Assembly: GCA_028687645.1 (NCBI GenBank)
Contig: JAQTZQ010000008.1
Span: 1-51,680, forward strand
Source: Rhodocyclaceae bacterium
GTDB lineage: Bacteria > Pseudomonadota > Gammaproteobacteria > Burkholderiales > Rhodocyclaceae
Length of the DNA stretch: 51,680 nt
Reading direction: 5' to 3'
A program made the translations under genes and the position numbers. A model generated the notes under the pieces. The model did no database searches. It was not told the DNA's origin and worked only from the letters and a program-made list of their open reading frames with translations. This document shows, piece by piece, positions 1 through 10,042 of the stretch (the first letter of the stretch is position 1; every line of letters begins with the position of its first letter).

Positions 1-130
1 TTCCGGCGTAGAATTCAAGGCTGGGCGAATACAGGTAGGCATTTTTTACGAATTGGTTTCTCGATAACTCCAATTTTATCAAATACTTATCGCGTTATTC
101 GCCCTATTTGTGCAAGATCCGGGTTAAGTG

Positions 131-685
131 TTATTCAACTGCCTGACAAAGAGTTCTATACAAAACCTGAAAACTATTCGAACGATTGCGCTCTGGTCGC
201 AAATGAGGAGTTATTCGGCGTGCGCCATCTCGTTTTTGATAGTCAGGAATGATTCTTTTGATTTCAACTGACGGACTCCCGAGTTCATCGGGAATACGAT
301 ATTTTGCCGTTTTGTCATGAGTAGCAAGAGATGGTTTACCAAATGCGTCGGCAATCGCTTGCCAGTCTCCGACGAAAAAGCTTTCCAGCTCTCTGCATGC
401 AATTCGGACTACCGCTTCCGGTTTTCCTGCTTCAGAACAAAAAGCAATCAAGCGATTCTTGATTATTGTGCAATCCCCGCTATCCTGATCGCGCATAACG
501 ATAAAACGGGAATTTGGTCTTAGCCAGCCTCGCATTCGGCGAATCAGTTGTTTTTCCAGATCTTGCTTGCCTTCAAAGACAATGAAATGAGGTGTGATCC
601 TGATCGGTAAGATTGCCGGCAGCAAGCCTTTCAGGAAGTCAGCTGCAGATGGCTCTTCAAGAAAGAAAACCAAATTCTCAATCAT
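131..685 (-). CDS. DUF4276-family (TOPRIM-like) protein
   Basis: Protein of 184 aa resembling the DUF4276/RloB-like group, whose members are thought to have a TOPRIM-like metal-binding fold and to act as partners of AAA ATPases. Visible: an N-terminal acidic motif (FFLEEPSA, about residues 7-14) and a DQDSGDC acidic motif near residue 68, fitting the E...DxD pattern of TOPRIM-like proteins. The start chosen is the ATG at 685, whose ATGA overlaps the stop of the upstream ATPase gene by 4 bp, so the two are probably translationally coupled; a longer open frame begins at 718 inside that gene. The DNA is visibly AT-richer than the rest of the window (about 43% GC in a sampled 60-base line). A defence effector role is inference from the pairing. 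No gene follows in the first 130 bases. Confidence 0.72.
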   Translation of the reverse strand: MIENLVFFLEEPSAADFLKGLLPAILPIRITPHFIVFEGKQDLEKQLIRRMRGWLRPNSRFIVMRDQDSGDCTIIKNRLIAFCSEAGKPEAVVRIACRELESFFVGDWQAIADAFGKPSLATHDKTAKYRIPDELGSPSVEIKRIIPDYQKRDGARRITPHLRPERNRSNSFQVLYRTLCQAVE

Positions 686-1875
686 GGGTTTGCACCGAGG
701 AACAGGCCTTGCTTCCACAAATATCCCATTTGGTCGCCTTCCGCCATATAAGCGCGGAGTTGCTCATCGTCCGTTGCTCTGTGGACGGTGGTATAGCCAC
801 CTTCCTTGACTAACCAGAAAACTTCTTCAAGTCCAACTGCATTGAGAAAATCCGGAGAGTGAGTTGTAACAAAAACTTGCCCCCCGCGTTCTGCGTATGC
901 CCGGAATTCCTCGGCCAAATCCCAAAGCAATGAAGGATAAAGTTGGTTTTCAGGCTCTTCAACACATAGCAGCGGATGCGGGGTTGGGTCATATAGCAGC
1001 ACCAAATAGGCGAGCATCTTGATCGTTCCGTCTGAAACGTAGCGTGCCAGAAAAGGGTCTTCAAAGGCGCCATCCTGAAATTTCAACAAAACCCGCCCTT
1101 CTTCTGTTGTTTTTGCCTCAACTTGAGTAACGCCTGGCACGCGCCGCTGCAATCGATCAAGAATGTCTTTAAAGACTGCCGGGTGATGCCGATGCAGATA
1201 TTCCACGACCAGCGAAAGATTTTCGCCCTCACGTGATAGATGTTCGGCGTAGCCGGCTTCAGCTTCTGGTCGCGCACGACTGATGTGAAAGTCGGACAAG
1301 TGCCAGTTTTCGATCAGGTTGCCCAAAGCGACTACGGCCGGAAAACGTTCAAACTGTGCCAATCCCTTGATTGCCAAGATATCTGGACTTTTCAGCGTTT
1401 GCTGCTCACGTTTAAGGTCTTTTTCGTCGGCAACTGAATCCAGTTCGTTAGTTACAGCTTCGCCACTACCGTTGGAAAAATCGAGGAAACGCCACGGCTT
1501 GCCACCGCTACCACGGCGATATTGCAGAATTTCCCTCACCACCGTAGGCCGACCATCCATTGCATCAATGTGCAACACATAGGTAATCAATCGAGATCGC
1601 CCCTCGGACAACGTTGTCCGCAGCTTTATCTCGATCTCCAATGGCCCTTTCGTGCCGCGGCTCCGTACCTCTGCGAGCCCGCGACTGCCGCCCAACCGAC
1701 CTAGTGCTGCCGTTACATTAGTGGTCATCGCGTCACGTAAAAAGGCAAACACGGAGAATAGAGTGCTTTTTCCGGTTCCGTTAGCGCCAACCAAAACACA
1801 GAAACGAGGTATGTTCTTCAAGGTTACATCCTTGAAAGCACGGAAATTTTTCAAACGAATCGATTCAATTTGCAT
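682..1875 (-). CDS. AAA family (AAA_21/OLD-like) ATPase
   Basis: SMC/ABC-type ATPase of 397 aa. The N-terminus (IRLKNFRAFKDV) is typical of RecF/OLD-like ATPases. Walker A GANGTGKST lies at residues 30-38, a signature-like region (YVSDGTIKML) near 282, Walker B (LLCVEEPEN) near 305, and the H-loop (VFVTTHSPDF) near 345. No nuclease domain is fused; instead the DUF4276 gene follows with a 4-bp overlap, an arrangement like ATPase plus TOPRIM-effector pairs (RloA/RloB, AriA/AriB). In such pairs the ATPase is the sensor or assembly platform; that role here is inference. The DNA is AT-richer than the neighbouring helicase gene, suggesting acquisition by transfer. Confidence 0.85.
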   Translation of the reverse strand: MQIESIRLKNFRAFKDVTLKNIPRFCVLVGANGTGKSTLFSVFAFLRDAMTTNVTAALGRLGGSRGLAEVRSRGTKGPLEIEIKLRTTLSEGRSRLITYVLHIDAMDGRPTVVREILQYRRGSGGKPWRFLDFSNGSGEAVTNELDSVADEKDLKREQQTLKSPDILAIKGLAQFERFPAVVALGNLIENWHLSDFHISRARPEAEAGYAEHLSREGENLSLVVEYLHRHHPAVFKDILDRLQRRVPGVTQVEAKTTEEGRVLLKFQDGAFEDPFLARYVSDGTIKMLAYLVLLYDPTPHPLLCVEEPENQLYPSLLWDLAEEFRAYAERGGQVFVTTHSPDFLNAVGLEEVFWLVKEGGYTTVHRATDDEQLRAYMAEGDQMGYLWKQGLFLGANP

Positions 1876-1965
1876 TGCTCTTCACTCCTAACTCAAGGCT
1901 TCTACCGACTTATTTTTTCGACCGTGACATATTTTGAGGGTAATTCTAAGGTTATCTTAGTCAAG

Positions 1966-3756
1966 TCAGTCCGAGACTTTTTCGCCAACCACCACCAACT
2001 CCCGCGTAGCCCGCGTCATCGCCACATACAACAACCGCGCCTCTTCATCCTTCCGCCTTTCATCCACCGCCCGCCCTGCCCCCGGAATCGCCACCAGCGG
2101 AAACTCCAGCCCCTTGCAGCTGTGCATAGTCAGGAATTTCACGGTGTCTTCCTTCTCCGCAAAGGTGATGTCGTCCTGGTAAGTCACCGGAATGCCGGCA
2201 CGGCGTAGCGTGGCGAGCACCGGTTTGCCGATGCTGTAGTCGCGGTAGATCACGGCCATGTCGCTCCACGGGGTGCCGGTTTTGTGGGCTTCCTTGAGGT
2301 GCTTGGCGATGTAGTTGGCTTCTTCCTGAAGGCTCGGCAGTTTGATGAGAAGCGGTTTGGGGCCGTGGCGGCCGGCGCTGATGGGGGCGACGAGCGGTAC
2401 GCTGTCTTCGTCCGAGGCGCTGGGTTTGAGCAGTTCGCTGGCGATACCGCTGGCCAGTTCGAGCACTTCCTGGGTGTTGCGGTAGTTGATCTTGAGGATG
2501 GTGGTGCGGCCCTGGGCCTGGATGCCGAGGCTCTTGAAGCTGAGCTTGCCGCGCTTTTCGCGGCCGTAGATAGATTGGGCGTCGTCGTAGAGGACGAGCA
2601 GCGAATTGGTGCTCGGGTTGACCATCTGGGCGACGAGCTTGAGCCATTCGGGCTGGAAGTCGTGGCCTTCGTCGATCATCACGGCGTCGTACTGGCCGGC
2701 GGGGATGATGTTGGCGTCTACGGCACGAATGATGCGGTCGACCAGATCAGCGGCGTAAAAATTGTCGTCGCCGGTTTTTTCCGGCAGGCCGGCGTTGTAG
2801 GCGACCAGTTGTGCCCGGCACCATTGGTGGAAGGTGTGCACCAGCACTTTGTCGGCCAGCCCTTTGGCGGCGATGGTGCAGGCCAGCCGTTTGGCGAGGG
2901 TGCGGTTATAGCAGAGGATGAGGATGGGCTTGGCGCAGACCTTGGCGAGGTGCTCGGCGCGATAGCCGAGGATCAGCGTCTTGCCGCTGCCGGCGACGCC
3001 GTGAATGACGCGGTGGCCTTCGCCGAGGCTGCGGGCGAGTTGTTCCTGCTGAATATCCATGACGCGGACGATGTCGGGAATTTCCGGCGCCTGATCGTCG
3101 AACAGGCTGTTTTGTATCGGCGCGGCGATGCGGATTTCGGGAAACAGGTGCCAGCGGATGCGGTCGATCTGCGGCAGGGCGAGCGGCACGCTGCGGGTGA
3201 AGGGGAGCATGCCCCACAGGCGTTCCTGAAAGGCTTCGGCATCGACGCTTTCGGTCATTTCATCCTGACAGATGACGCGCTGCGGCTCAATGACTTCGCC
3301 GAGGTTGGTGCTGTCGAATTGCTTGCGGCTGATGTTGGCGAGGACGACGCCGTAGCTCCACGGGAAGAGCAGCGTGCCTTTCATGCGCCCGCTGTTGATG
3401 GTGAGCTGCGGGTCGCGTTGCAGCAGATTGCTGACTTCGTGGGCGTATTGCCGAGCTTGTTCGAGCGGGTTGGCGACGCGTTTGAGGCCGTTGGCGGTGA
3501 GGATGCTGGCGCTCTGGCGGTCGATGTCGCGGAGGGTGTCGAGCTTCCAGTCCTTGACCTCCAGCACCAGCAAGCCGCGGCGCGGGTTGAAGACCACAAA
3601 GTCGGGATGCACGTTGCGCGGCCCGAGGGGTACGTCGTACCAGAGCAGCCAGTCGTCTTCGAGCTTTTGTTCAAGACGGTAGGCAAAACGCTTCTCGCCG
3701 CTGGTCATTCGCGAAACGCAAACGCCAACAGCTGGTATCAGTGACGCCAAAACCAC
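1966..3756 (-). CDS. NERD-domain nuclease/UvrD-type (SF1) helicase
   Basis: A 596-aa frame combining an N-terminal NERD (nuclease-related) domain, about residues 18-140 with the PDFVVF...LVLEVKDW core of acidic and lysine residues, and a superfamily 1 helicase. Helicase motifs: Walker A GVAGSGKT near residue 252, Walker B IDEGHD near 360, a YDDAQSIYG motif III region, and the C-terminal RLLYVAMTRA motif VI near 580. Predicted cytoplasmic DNA helicase/nuclease in repair or phage defence. The start is uncertain: GTG at 3756 and TTG at 3750 lie next to an AAGGGGG sequence, and an ATG at 3708 would start at MTSGEKRFA, just before the NERD domain. It lies 90 bp upstream of the ATPase on the same strand but has clearly higher GC, so the two may not share an origin. 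The 275 bp upstream (3757-4031) hold no gene I can support. Confidence 0.86.
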   Translation of the reverse strand: MVLASLIPAVGVCVSRMTSGEKRFAYRLEQKLEDDWLLWYDVPLGPRNVHPDFVVFNPRRGLLVLEVKDWKLDTLRDIDRQSASILTANGLKRVANPLEQARQYAHEVSNLLQRDPQLTINSGRMKGTLLFPWSYGVVLANISRKQFDSTNLGEVIEPQRVICQDEMTESVDAEAFQERLWGMLPFTRSVPLALPQIDRIRWHLFPEIRIAAPIQNSLFDDQAPEIPDIVRVMDIQQEQLARSLGEGHRVIHGVAGSGKTLILGYRAEHLAKVCAKPILILCYNRTLAKRLACTIAAKGLADKVLVHTFHQWCRAQLVAYNAGLPEKTGDDNFYAADLVDRIIRAVDANIIPAGQYDAVMIDEGHDFQPEWLKLVAQMVNPSTNSLLVLYDDAQSIYGREKRGKLSFKSLGIQAQGRTTILKINYRNTQEVLELASGIASELLKPSASDEDSVPLVAPISAGRHGPKPLLIKLPSLQEEANYIAKHLKEAHKTGTPWSDMAVIYRDYSIGKPVLATLRRAGIPVTYQDDITFAEKEDTVKFLTMHSCKGLEFPLVAIPGAGRAVDERRKDEEARLLYVAMTRATRELVVVGEKVSD

Positions 3757-4031
3757 CCCCTTGGTTATTATGGCTTTGTAATTGGGTAATTATGCCATTT
3801 GAACCAGTGTAATGCTGGTGAAGATGACAAGACGCCTTCCTGACCCTTGCCGGACAACAAGCGATAGCCGATGGCGCTCAATCTCCATGGTCATTAAAAC
3901 CACCCGAATTTCAGCCATTTCGTTGAAGCCAGGAATAGGCTCGCCTGCCGCAAGGGTTTAGACTTGGGCCTCAATGTGCTGTTCTGGATTCATGTTTGTA
4001 ACGTAACTCGATCTCTTGAAAGGGGTTTTCA

Positions 4032-4847
4032 ATGGGAAAGAAGTTGGTTTTACTCGTTGGTGTCGTCGTCGCTTTGGCGCTTGGTGTTGCATTCTGGCTG
4101 TACAAACCGGAAGAGCCAGCATCTGAACAAGTCGCAGTTTTGCCACCACCGCCACCGGCTCCCGTCGCTGCCGAGGTAGCGCCGCCACCCGTGCCGATTG
4201 AGCAACATCCGATTATCGCTGTCGATCCTTCGGCAGCCCAGGCGCCACCGCCTGATATCGAGAAAAGCGACACGCGGTACAAGCAGGCGCTGGCCAAGTT
4301 GTTCGGGGAGAAATCGCTGAAAAGCTTTTTTTATTCTGATCAGATGATCCGCCGCTTTGTCGCGACTATCGACAATCTGCCGCGTCATCAGCCGCTGTCC
4401 AAGATGATGCCGGTCAAGCCGGTTGCCGGCGCTTTTTTGGTTGAGCGTCATGACAGCCAGCTGAGCATTGCGGTGGCCAATGACCAGCGTTACGTCAGCT
4501 ATCTGGAGATTTTGCTTACCATTGATGCGCAGCGATTGGTCGATATGTATGTCAGTTTCTATCCGGTGTTCCAAAAGGCCTACCGTGAGCTGGGCTACCC
4601 CGACGGCTTTTTCAATGACCGGCTGATCGAGGCGATTGATGACCTGCTGGCCACCCCCGATGTGGCGCCGCCGATTGCGCTGGCGCAACCAAAGGTGCTT
4701 TATACCTATGCCGACACGGCACTGGAGGCGCGTTCAGCCGGGCAGCGAATCATGCTGCGCATGGGCGCTGAAAACCGCGCAAAAGCAAGCCAGGCGCTAA
4801 ATGCTATTCGCAAGGAGCTGTTGAGCCGCTCACCGGCTGCCGGGTAA
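4032..4847 (+). CDS. DUF3014 domain-containing membrane-anchored protein
   Basis: A 271-aa protein with a single N-terminal membrane segment (about residues 4-23), then a proline/alanine-rich linker (about 35-75) and a soluble domain (about 80-265) matching DUF3014 features: DNLPRHQP, a VKPVAGAF stretch, and a YPVFQKAYRELGYP motif. The layout predicts a protein tethered in the inner membrane with its domain in the periplasm. Function unknown. An AAAGGGG ribosome-binding site precedes the ATG. Its 3' end overlaps the convergent DUF1684 gene by 44 bp. Confidence 0.8.
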   Translation: MGKKLVLLVGVVVALALGVAFWLYKPEEPASEQVAVLPPPPPAPVAAEVAPPPVPIEQHPIIAVDPSAAQAPPPDIEKSDTRYKQALAKLFGEKSLKSFFYSDQMIRRFVATIDNLPRHQPLSKMMPVKPVAGAFLVERHDSQLSIAVANDQRYVSYLEILLTIDAQRLVDMYVSFYPVFQKAYRELGYPDGFFNDRLIEAIDDLLATPDVAPPIALAQPKVLYTYADTALEARSAGQRIMLRMGAENRAKASQALNAIRKELLSRSPAAG

Positions 4848-5631
4848 CAGCGGATGGGCCGGCGGGCTTTTTCTCCCCCGCTGGCACCGCAAATGGCAAC
4901 CAGTTTTCCGGCGGAGGAAGCGGGCACAGCGCAAATGGCGTAAAGGCGCAGGGCGGGTTGAAGGCGAAATTAAAATCCAAGGTAATTTTGCCGTCGACCG
5001 CAAGATTTGCCTTCAGAAAGCGCCCGGCGCCGTAGGTTTCCTTGCCGCTGCTGCGGTCGCGGAAGACGAAAAATACTTCGCTGTCGCTGACTGACATGGG
5101 TAACAAGGCAACGCTTTGCCCGCCGACCGCAAACACCGCTTGATGCTCAACCAGCACGCTTTTGAGCTCGCCGGTCACGGTGGGCACATCCATGGTCAGC
5201 GCTGGCGTCAGGGTTTGCCAGTCAGCGCTGAGTCGCCACCCGGGGGCGTAGTCAAAGGTGTCCAGCCCGGCAAAGGGGCGTTTGCTGGCCCAATCCGTGT
5301 CGCGCAGGCGAGCGGCGAGGCGGTTGTCACGGTCAACGACAAAAAATGACCAATTTTCATGGTTGACCGTAGCAGGCTGCCCGAGGCGATCCGTTTGTAA
5401 CTCGACTTCTTCCCCATCGAACGGTTGCCAGAAAACGCTGCCATCGCGCACCGACAAATCTCCCCGATGCGCTGGCCCGTCAGGCAGGCGCACGGTTGAA
5501 TCCGGCGCGCTGCCAACCCGGTTCTGGCCGGCTTCGAGCCAAAACAAGCCGGCCATGCCGAGCCAGCTGTCAGGAGCGGCAAGCGCTTGTTGCCGCGCCT
5601 GCCGCCAATCGTCAAACGCCTTATTTGGCAA
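4804..5631 (-). CDS. DUF1684 family protein
   Basis: A 275-aa protein recognised by the C-terminal motif [20 protein letters not shown], characteristic of DUF1684 proteins. No signal peptide or membrane segment is evident. Function unknown. The frame starts with TTG at 5631 and overlaps the end of clpB by 11 bp, so it is probably co-transcribed downstream of clpB. The C-terminal 15 codons overlap the convergent DUF3014 gene. Confidence 0.78.
   Translation of the reverse strand: MPNKAFDDWRQARQQALAAPDSWLGMAGLFWLEAGQNRVGSAPDSTVRLPDGPAHRGDLSVRDGSVFWQPFDGEEVELQTDRLGQPATVNHENWSFFVVDRDNRLAARLRDTDWASKRPFAGLDTFDYAPGWRLSADWQTLTPALTMDVPTVTGELKSVLVEHQAVFAVGGQSVALLPMSVSDSEVFFVFRDRSSGKETYGAGRFLKANLAVDGKITLDFNFAFNPPCAFTPFALCPLPPPENWLPFAVPAGEKKPAGPSAVTRQPVSGSTAPCE
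5323..5337 (-). repeat. Dispersed word, 13/15 copy
   Basis: Reverse complement reads GTTGACCGTGACAAC, in the DUF1684 gene, coding VDRDN. A further 12/15 copy starts at 5362 on the plus strand (GTTGACCGTAGCAGG). Confidence 0.5.
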
Positions 5632-8200
5632 AGCGCATCACCCCGTTGTCGCAACTGACTTGAATCACATCCTTGGCGGCAAATTTGCCTTCGAGGATGG
5701 CTTTGGCCAGCGGGTTTTCGATCTGCTGCTGAATCGCGCGCTTGAGTGGCCGCGCACCAAACACCGGGTCAAAGCCGGCTTGCGCCAGTTCGGCCAGCGC
5801 GCTGTCGCTGACCACAATGCCCATATCGAGCTGCGCCAGACGTTTCTCCAGATAGCCCAACTGAATTTTAGCGATACCGGCGATGTGCTTTTCAGACAGC
5901 GCATGGAAGACGACTACTTCATCAATGCGGTTGATGAATTCAGGCCGGAAGTAGGTTTTAACCTCGGCCATCACCGCCATTTTGATCACACCGTAATCGT
6001 TGCCCGACATCTGCTGGATCATTTGACTACCGAGATTGGAGGTCATGACAATCACCGTGTTTTTGAAGTCGACCGTGCGCCCCTGGCCATCGGTCATCCG
6101 CCCATCGTCCAGCACCTGCAGCAGGACGTTGAACACATCCGGATGCGCCTTTTCAACTTCATCGAGCAGAATCACGCTGTACGGTTTGCGGCGTACTGCC
6201 TCTGTCAGGTAACCACCTTCTTCATAACCAACATAGCCGGGCGGCGCGCCGATCAGGCGGGCGACTGAGTGTTTCTCCATAAACTCGCTCATGTCGATGC
6301 GGATCAAATGATCTTCCGCATCAAACATGAACTCGGCCAGCGCCTTGCACAGCTCAGTCTTGCCAACCCCGGTCGGGCCGAGGAATAGGAAAGAGCCGTA
6401 AGGGCGATTTGGGTCAGACAAGCCGGCCCGCGAGCGGCGAATCGCATCGCCGACCAGGCGCACCGCTTCGTCCTGCCCGACGACGCGCTTGTGCAGGCGT
6501 TCTTCCATCTTCAGCAACTTCTCGCGCTCGCCCTGCATCATCTTACTGACAGGAATGCCGGTGGCGCGGCTGACCACCTCGGCAATCTCTTCGGCACCCA
6601 CTTGCGTGCGCAGCAGCTTGTTTTTCTTCTGCTCGCCCTCGCTCGCCTTTTCAGCCGCTTTGAGTTGGGCATCAAGCTGCGGCAGCTTGCCGTATTGCAG
6701 CTCAGCCACTTTATCGAGCTTGCCCTCGCGTTGCAGCTTGGCAATTTCGGCCTTGATCTTGTCAATTTCTTCCTTGATGTGGGCGGAACCTTGAACCTGT
6801 GCCTTTTCAGCCTTCCAGATTTCTTCCAGATCAGAATATTCCTTGCCCAGCTTGGCGATTTCTTCCTCAATCAACCCGAAGCGCTTTCTCGACGCTTCAT
6901 CCTTTTCGCGCTTGACCGCTTCACGCTCAATCTTCAACTGAATAATGCGGCGATCCAGCTTGTCCATCACCTCCGGCTTGGAGTCAATTTCCATCTTGAC
7001 GCGCGCAGCGGCTTCGTCGATCAGGTCAATGGCCTTATCCGGCAAGAAACGGTCGGTAATGTAGCGGTGCGACAACTCGGCGGCGGCAACAATCGCCGGG
7101 TCGGTAATATCGACGCCGTGGTGCAGTTCGTATTTCTCCTGCAAGCCGCGCAGGATGGCGATTGTCGACTCAACCGACGGCTCATCGACCAGCACCTTCT
7201 GGAAGCGCCGTTCGAGCGCCGCATCTTTCTCGATGTATTTGCGGTATTCGTTCAGCGTCGTCGCACCGATGCAGTGCAACTCGCCCCGCGCCAGCGCTGG
7301 CTTGAGCATATTGCCGGCGTCAATCGCCCCTTCGGCCTTACCCGCGCCGACCATGGTGTGCAGTTCGTCAATAAACAGAATGATCTGCCCGGCTTCCTGC
7401 GAGACTTCCTTGAGCACCGCCTTAAGCCGTTCCTCGAACTCACCGCGATACTTGGCACCGGCGAGCAGCCCGGCCATGTCCAGCACCAGGACTTTTTTGC
7501 CCTTGAGCGTTTCCGGCACTTCATCGTTGATGATGCGCTGGGCCAGCCCTTCAACAATGGCAGTTTTGCCAACGCCCGGCTCACCGATCAGCACCGGGTT
7601 GTTCTTGGTACGGCGCTGCAAAATCTGAATCGCACGGCGGATTTCGTCGTCGCGGCCAATCACCGGGTCGAGTTTGCCCTGGGCGGCGCGCTCGGTCAGG
7701 TCAATACAATATTTCTTCAGTGTTTCGCGCTGGCCTTCGGCCTCTTGCGAATCAACGCCCTGCCCGCCGCGCACCGCCATGATTGCCGCTTCAATCGACT
7801 TGCGGCTCAAACCATGTTGTTTAGCTATACGGCCCGTCTCGTTCTTGTCCTCACAAATGGCGAGCAGGAACATTTCGCTGGCGATGAACTGATCGCCACG
7901 TTTCTGTGCCTCCTTGTCGGTCAGATTCAGGAGATTGGTCAGATCACGGCCAATGGTGACCTCGCCGCCATGTCCTTGCACCTGCGGCAAACGCGTCAGC
8001 GCCTGCTCAAGATCGCGCTTCAAGCCAGGCAGATTGACGCCAGCACGGGAGAGCAAAGAACTGGTGCCGCCATCGTCCTGATTGATCAAGGCCAGCAATA
8101 AATGTGGCGGCTCAATGAATTGCTGATCGCCGCCAACGGCCAGACTCTGTGCGTCAGCCAGTGCCTGTTGAAACTTGGTGGTGAGTTTGTCGAGTCTCAT
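5621..8200 (-). CDS. clpB: ATP-dependent disaggregase ClpB
   Basis: A full-length (859 aa) Hsp100 chaperone that works with DnaK to dissolve protein aggregates in the cytoplasm. Domain order: Clp N-domain (1-145), first AAA+ module with Walker A GEPGVGKT near residue 206 and Walker B ILFIDELH, a long coiled-coil middle domain (about 400-530) that separates ClpB from ClpA/ClpX, and a second AAA+ module with GPTGVGKT near 608, followed by the C-terminal D2 domain. The ATG at 8200 has a GGAGAT ribosome-binding site. A close sigma-32 promoter match lies immediately upstream, fitting heat-shock control. Confidence 0.98.
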   Translation of the reverse strand: MRLDKLTTKFQQALADAQSLAVGGDQQFIEPPHLLLALINQDDGGTSSLLSRAGVNLPGLKRDLEQALTRLPQVQGHGGEVTIGRDLTNLLNLTDKEAQKRGDQFIASEMFLLAICEDKNETGRIAKQHGLSRKSIEAAIMAVRGGQGVDSQEAEGQRETLKKYCIDLTERAAQGKLDPVIGRDDEIRRAIQILQRRTKNNPVLIGEPGVGKTAIVEGLAQRIINDEVPETLKGKKVLVLDMAGLLAGAKYRGEFEERLKAVLKEVSQEAGQIILFIDELHTMVGAGKAEGAIDAGNMLKPALARGELHCIGATTLNEYRKYIEKDAALERRFQKVLVDEPSVESTIAILRGLQEKYELHHGVDITDPAIVAAAELSHRYITDRFLPDKAIDLIDEAAARVKMEIDSKPEVMDKLDRRIIQLKIEREAVKREKDEASRKRFGLIEEEIAKLGKEYSDLEEIWKAEKAQVQGSAHIKEEIDKIKAEIAKLQREGKLDKVAELQYGKLPQLDAQLKAAEKASEGEQKKNKLLRTQVGAEEIAEVVSRATGIPVSKMMQGEREKLLKMEERLHKRVVGQDEAVRLVGDAIRRSRAGLSDPNRPYGSFLFLGPTGVGKTELCKALAEFMFDAEDHLIRIDMSEFMEKHSVARLIGAPPGYVGYEEGGYLTEAVRRKPYSVILLDEVEKAHPDVFNVLLQVLDDGRMTDGQGRTVDFKNTVIVMTSNLGSQMIQQMSGNDYGVIKMAVMAEVKTYFRPEFINRIDEVVVFHALSEKHIAGIAKIQLGYLEKRLAQLDMGIVVSDSALAELAQAGFDPVFGARPLKRAIQQQIENPLAKAILEGKFAAKDVIQVSCDNGVMRFAK

Positions 8201-8234
8201 GCGGATCTCCGATAACGAATGTTTTGATAGCGGA

Positions 8235-8263
8235 TAGATGCGGACAAACAGCGTAATTTCAAG
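8235..8263 (-). promoter_or_regulatory. Sigma-32 (heat shock) promoter of clpB
   Basis: On the minus strand CTTGAAA (8263-8257), 13 bases, then CCGCATCTA (8243-8235). The RpoH consensus is CTTGAAA, 11-16 bases, CCCCATNTA. The -35 match is exact, the -10 has one mismatch, and transcription would start about 25-30 bases before the clpB ATG. Confidence 0.8.
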
Positions 8264-8362
8264 AATGCCCTATAAACTTTGTGGCTTTTCAATTTGTGTC
8301 ACGAGTATGATTGTGCGAAAAACACTATGACTTAAGTTGTACCAAACGCACAGGAGTGGAAA

Positions 8363-9994
8363 ATGATTCAGGGCATGTCTTTACGGGGAAAACTGATCGC
8401 GATGACCGTAGCGACCATCGCTGCATTGTTGATACTTTTTACCGTACTGCTGGTCAGTGGCAAGAGCCAGATGTTGGACGATCGCCAGGTCAAGGTGCGC
8501 AACCTGGTCGAAGTTGCCCACGCCACAGCTGCCCATTTTGAGAAAGCCGCACGGGATGGGACGATGTCCATGGATGATGCCAAAAAGGCAGCCATGACCG
8601 CCATCCGCGATATGCGCTACGACAAGGTTGAATATTTCTGGATCAACGATATGGCCGATCTGATGGTCATGCATCCGATCAAGCCTGAACTGGACGGCAA
8701 AAAACTGGATCAACTCAAGGACAAAAATGGCAAGTTTCTGTTCACCGAATTTAACAACGTGGTCAAAGCCAAGGGGGCTGGCTTCGTAGACTATTTGTGG
8801 CCGAAACCGGGTTCTGAAGAAGGTGTGCCGAAAATTTCCTACGTCATGGGTTTCCAACCTTGGGGCTGGGTCATCGGTTCGGGTATTTACATTGACGATG
8901 TAGATGCCAAATTTCGTGCCGATGCGATCAAACTTCTGCTTTGGGGCTTGGGGATCAGCGGCTTTATTGGTTTGTCGCTGATGCTGGTTTCGCGCAACAT
9001 CATCAACACCCTGGGCGGCGACCCCAGCGTAGCATCTGAGGTGACTCGCCGTATCGCTGCCGGTGATCTGGCTACGCCGGTCAATTGTGCAGCCAGTGAT
9101 AAAAATAGCCTGCTAGCCAATATCAGCATGATGCAGGAAACCCTGCGCACCATGATTTCCAGCATCATCAATAATGCGGAACAAGTCTCCTCAGCCGCCG
9201 ATCAGTTGCTCCACGCTTCGGAGGAAGTCGCTGACCGAGCGCGGCAACAAAGCGATGCGGCCACGTCGATGGCCGCTTCGGTCGAGGAAATGGCCGTCAG
9301 CATTGATCAGGTCAAGGAAAACGCCAGTGAGGCGCATAGTATTTCACAGGAGGCCGGCGCCATTTCGGAGGACGGTGCAGCAGTCATCCACAACGCCGCC
9401 ACCGAAATGCGCAAGATTTCTGATGCGGTACAGTCTTCTTCTGCCATTGTTGAAGACTTGGGCCGGCAGTCTGACCAGATAACTTCCATTGTAAATACCA
9501 TCAAGGAAATCGCCGACCAGACCAACCTGCTGGCACTCAACGCCGCGATTGAGGCGGCGCGTGCCGGCGAACAAGGGCGCGGCTTTGCGGTGGTGGCCGA
9601 CGAAGTACGCAAGCTGGCCGAACGCACCAGCCTGTCCACGACCGAAATTGGCGGCATGGTTTCCAAGATTCAAAACGGTACGCGCAGCGCCGTCAGCAGC
9701 ATGCAGGCGGGGGTTTCTCAGGTCAGTAACGGGGTTGAACTGGCCAACAAGGCGGCAGATTCCATCAACCGCATTCGCGACGGTGCCTTGCGGGTCACTG
9801 CTGTGGTCAACGACATTTCCGGTTCGATTTCTGAGCAAAGCGCGGCGGGCAACCAGATTGCCCAACAGTTGGAAACCATCGCCCAAATGTCGGAAGAAAG
9901 CGCCGTTGCCGTCCGCCACACCGCCGACGCGGCGCGCTCGCTGCATTCGCTTTCCGCTTCGCTACATGAGACGGTAGCGCGTTTCAGGACTTGA
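8363..9994 (+). CDS. Methyl-accepting chemotaxis protein with Cache sensor domain
   Basis: A 543-aa transmembrane chemoreceptor. Membrane segment 1 is about residues 12-33; a periplasmic single-Cache domain (about 35-190) contains the YFWINDM and [14 protein letters not shown] signatures of sCache_2 receptors, which bind small ligands such as organic acids. Membrane segment 2 is about 191-212, followed by HAMP and the signalling helices. The CheA/CheW-binding hairpin tip ([20 protein letters not shown]) is at about 384-404. No C-terminal CheR-binding pentapeptide is seen. A CAGGAG ribosome-binding site precedes the ATG; it is a single-gene unit ending in a strong terminator. Confidence 0.93.
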   Translation: MIQGMSLRGKLIAMTVATIAALLILFTVLLVSGKSQMLDDRQVKVRNLVEVAHATAAHFEKAARDGTMSMDDAKKAAMTAIRDMRYDKVEYFWINDMADLMVMHPIKPELDGKKLDQLKDKNGKFLFTEFNNVVKAKGAGFVDYLWPKPGSEEGVPKISYVMGFQPWGWVIGSGIYIDDVDAKFRADAIKLLLWGLGISGFIGLSLMLVSRNIINTLGGDPSVASEVTRRIAAGDLATPVNCAASDKNSLLANISMMQETLRTMISSIINNAEQVSSAADQLLHASEEVADRARQQSDAATSMAASVEEMAVSIDQVKENASEAHSISQEAGAISEDGAAVIHNAATEMRKISDAVQSSSAIVEDLGRQSDQITSIVNTIKEIADQTNLLALNAAIEAARAGEQGRGFAVVADEVRKLAERTSLSTTEIGGMVSKIQNGTRSAVSSMQAGVSQVSNGVELANKAADSINRIRDGALRVTAVVNDISGSISEQSAAGNQIAQQLETIAQMSEESAVAVRHTADAARSLHSLSASLHETVARFRT

Positions 9995-10018
9995 GCATCA
10001 GCCAAAACGGGTTACACG

Positions 10019-10042
10019 GGGAGGCCAGGCGCCTCCCTTTTT
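10019..10042 (+). terminator. Rho-independent terminator of the chemoreceptor gene
   Basis: Stem GGGAGGC (10019-10025) and GCCTCCC (10031-10037) around the loop CAGGC, followed by TTTTT. It sits 25 bp after the chemoreceptor stop and touches the end of moaE on the other strand. Confidence 0.85.

Noticed and set aside
2284-3744. A 486-codon open frame on the plus strand
   Set aside because: It is antisense to the NERD/UvrD helicase, whose motifs are unambiguous; long antisense frames are expected in GC-rich genes.
6491-8101. A 536-codon open frame on the plus strand
   Set aside because: Antisense shadow of clpB; composition is Leu/Arg/Gln-rich with no recognisable domain.
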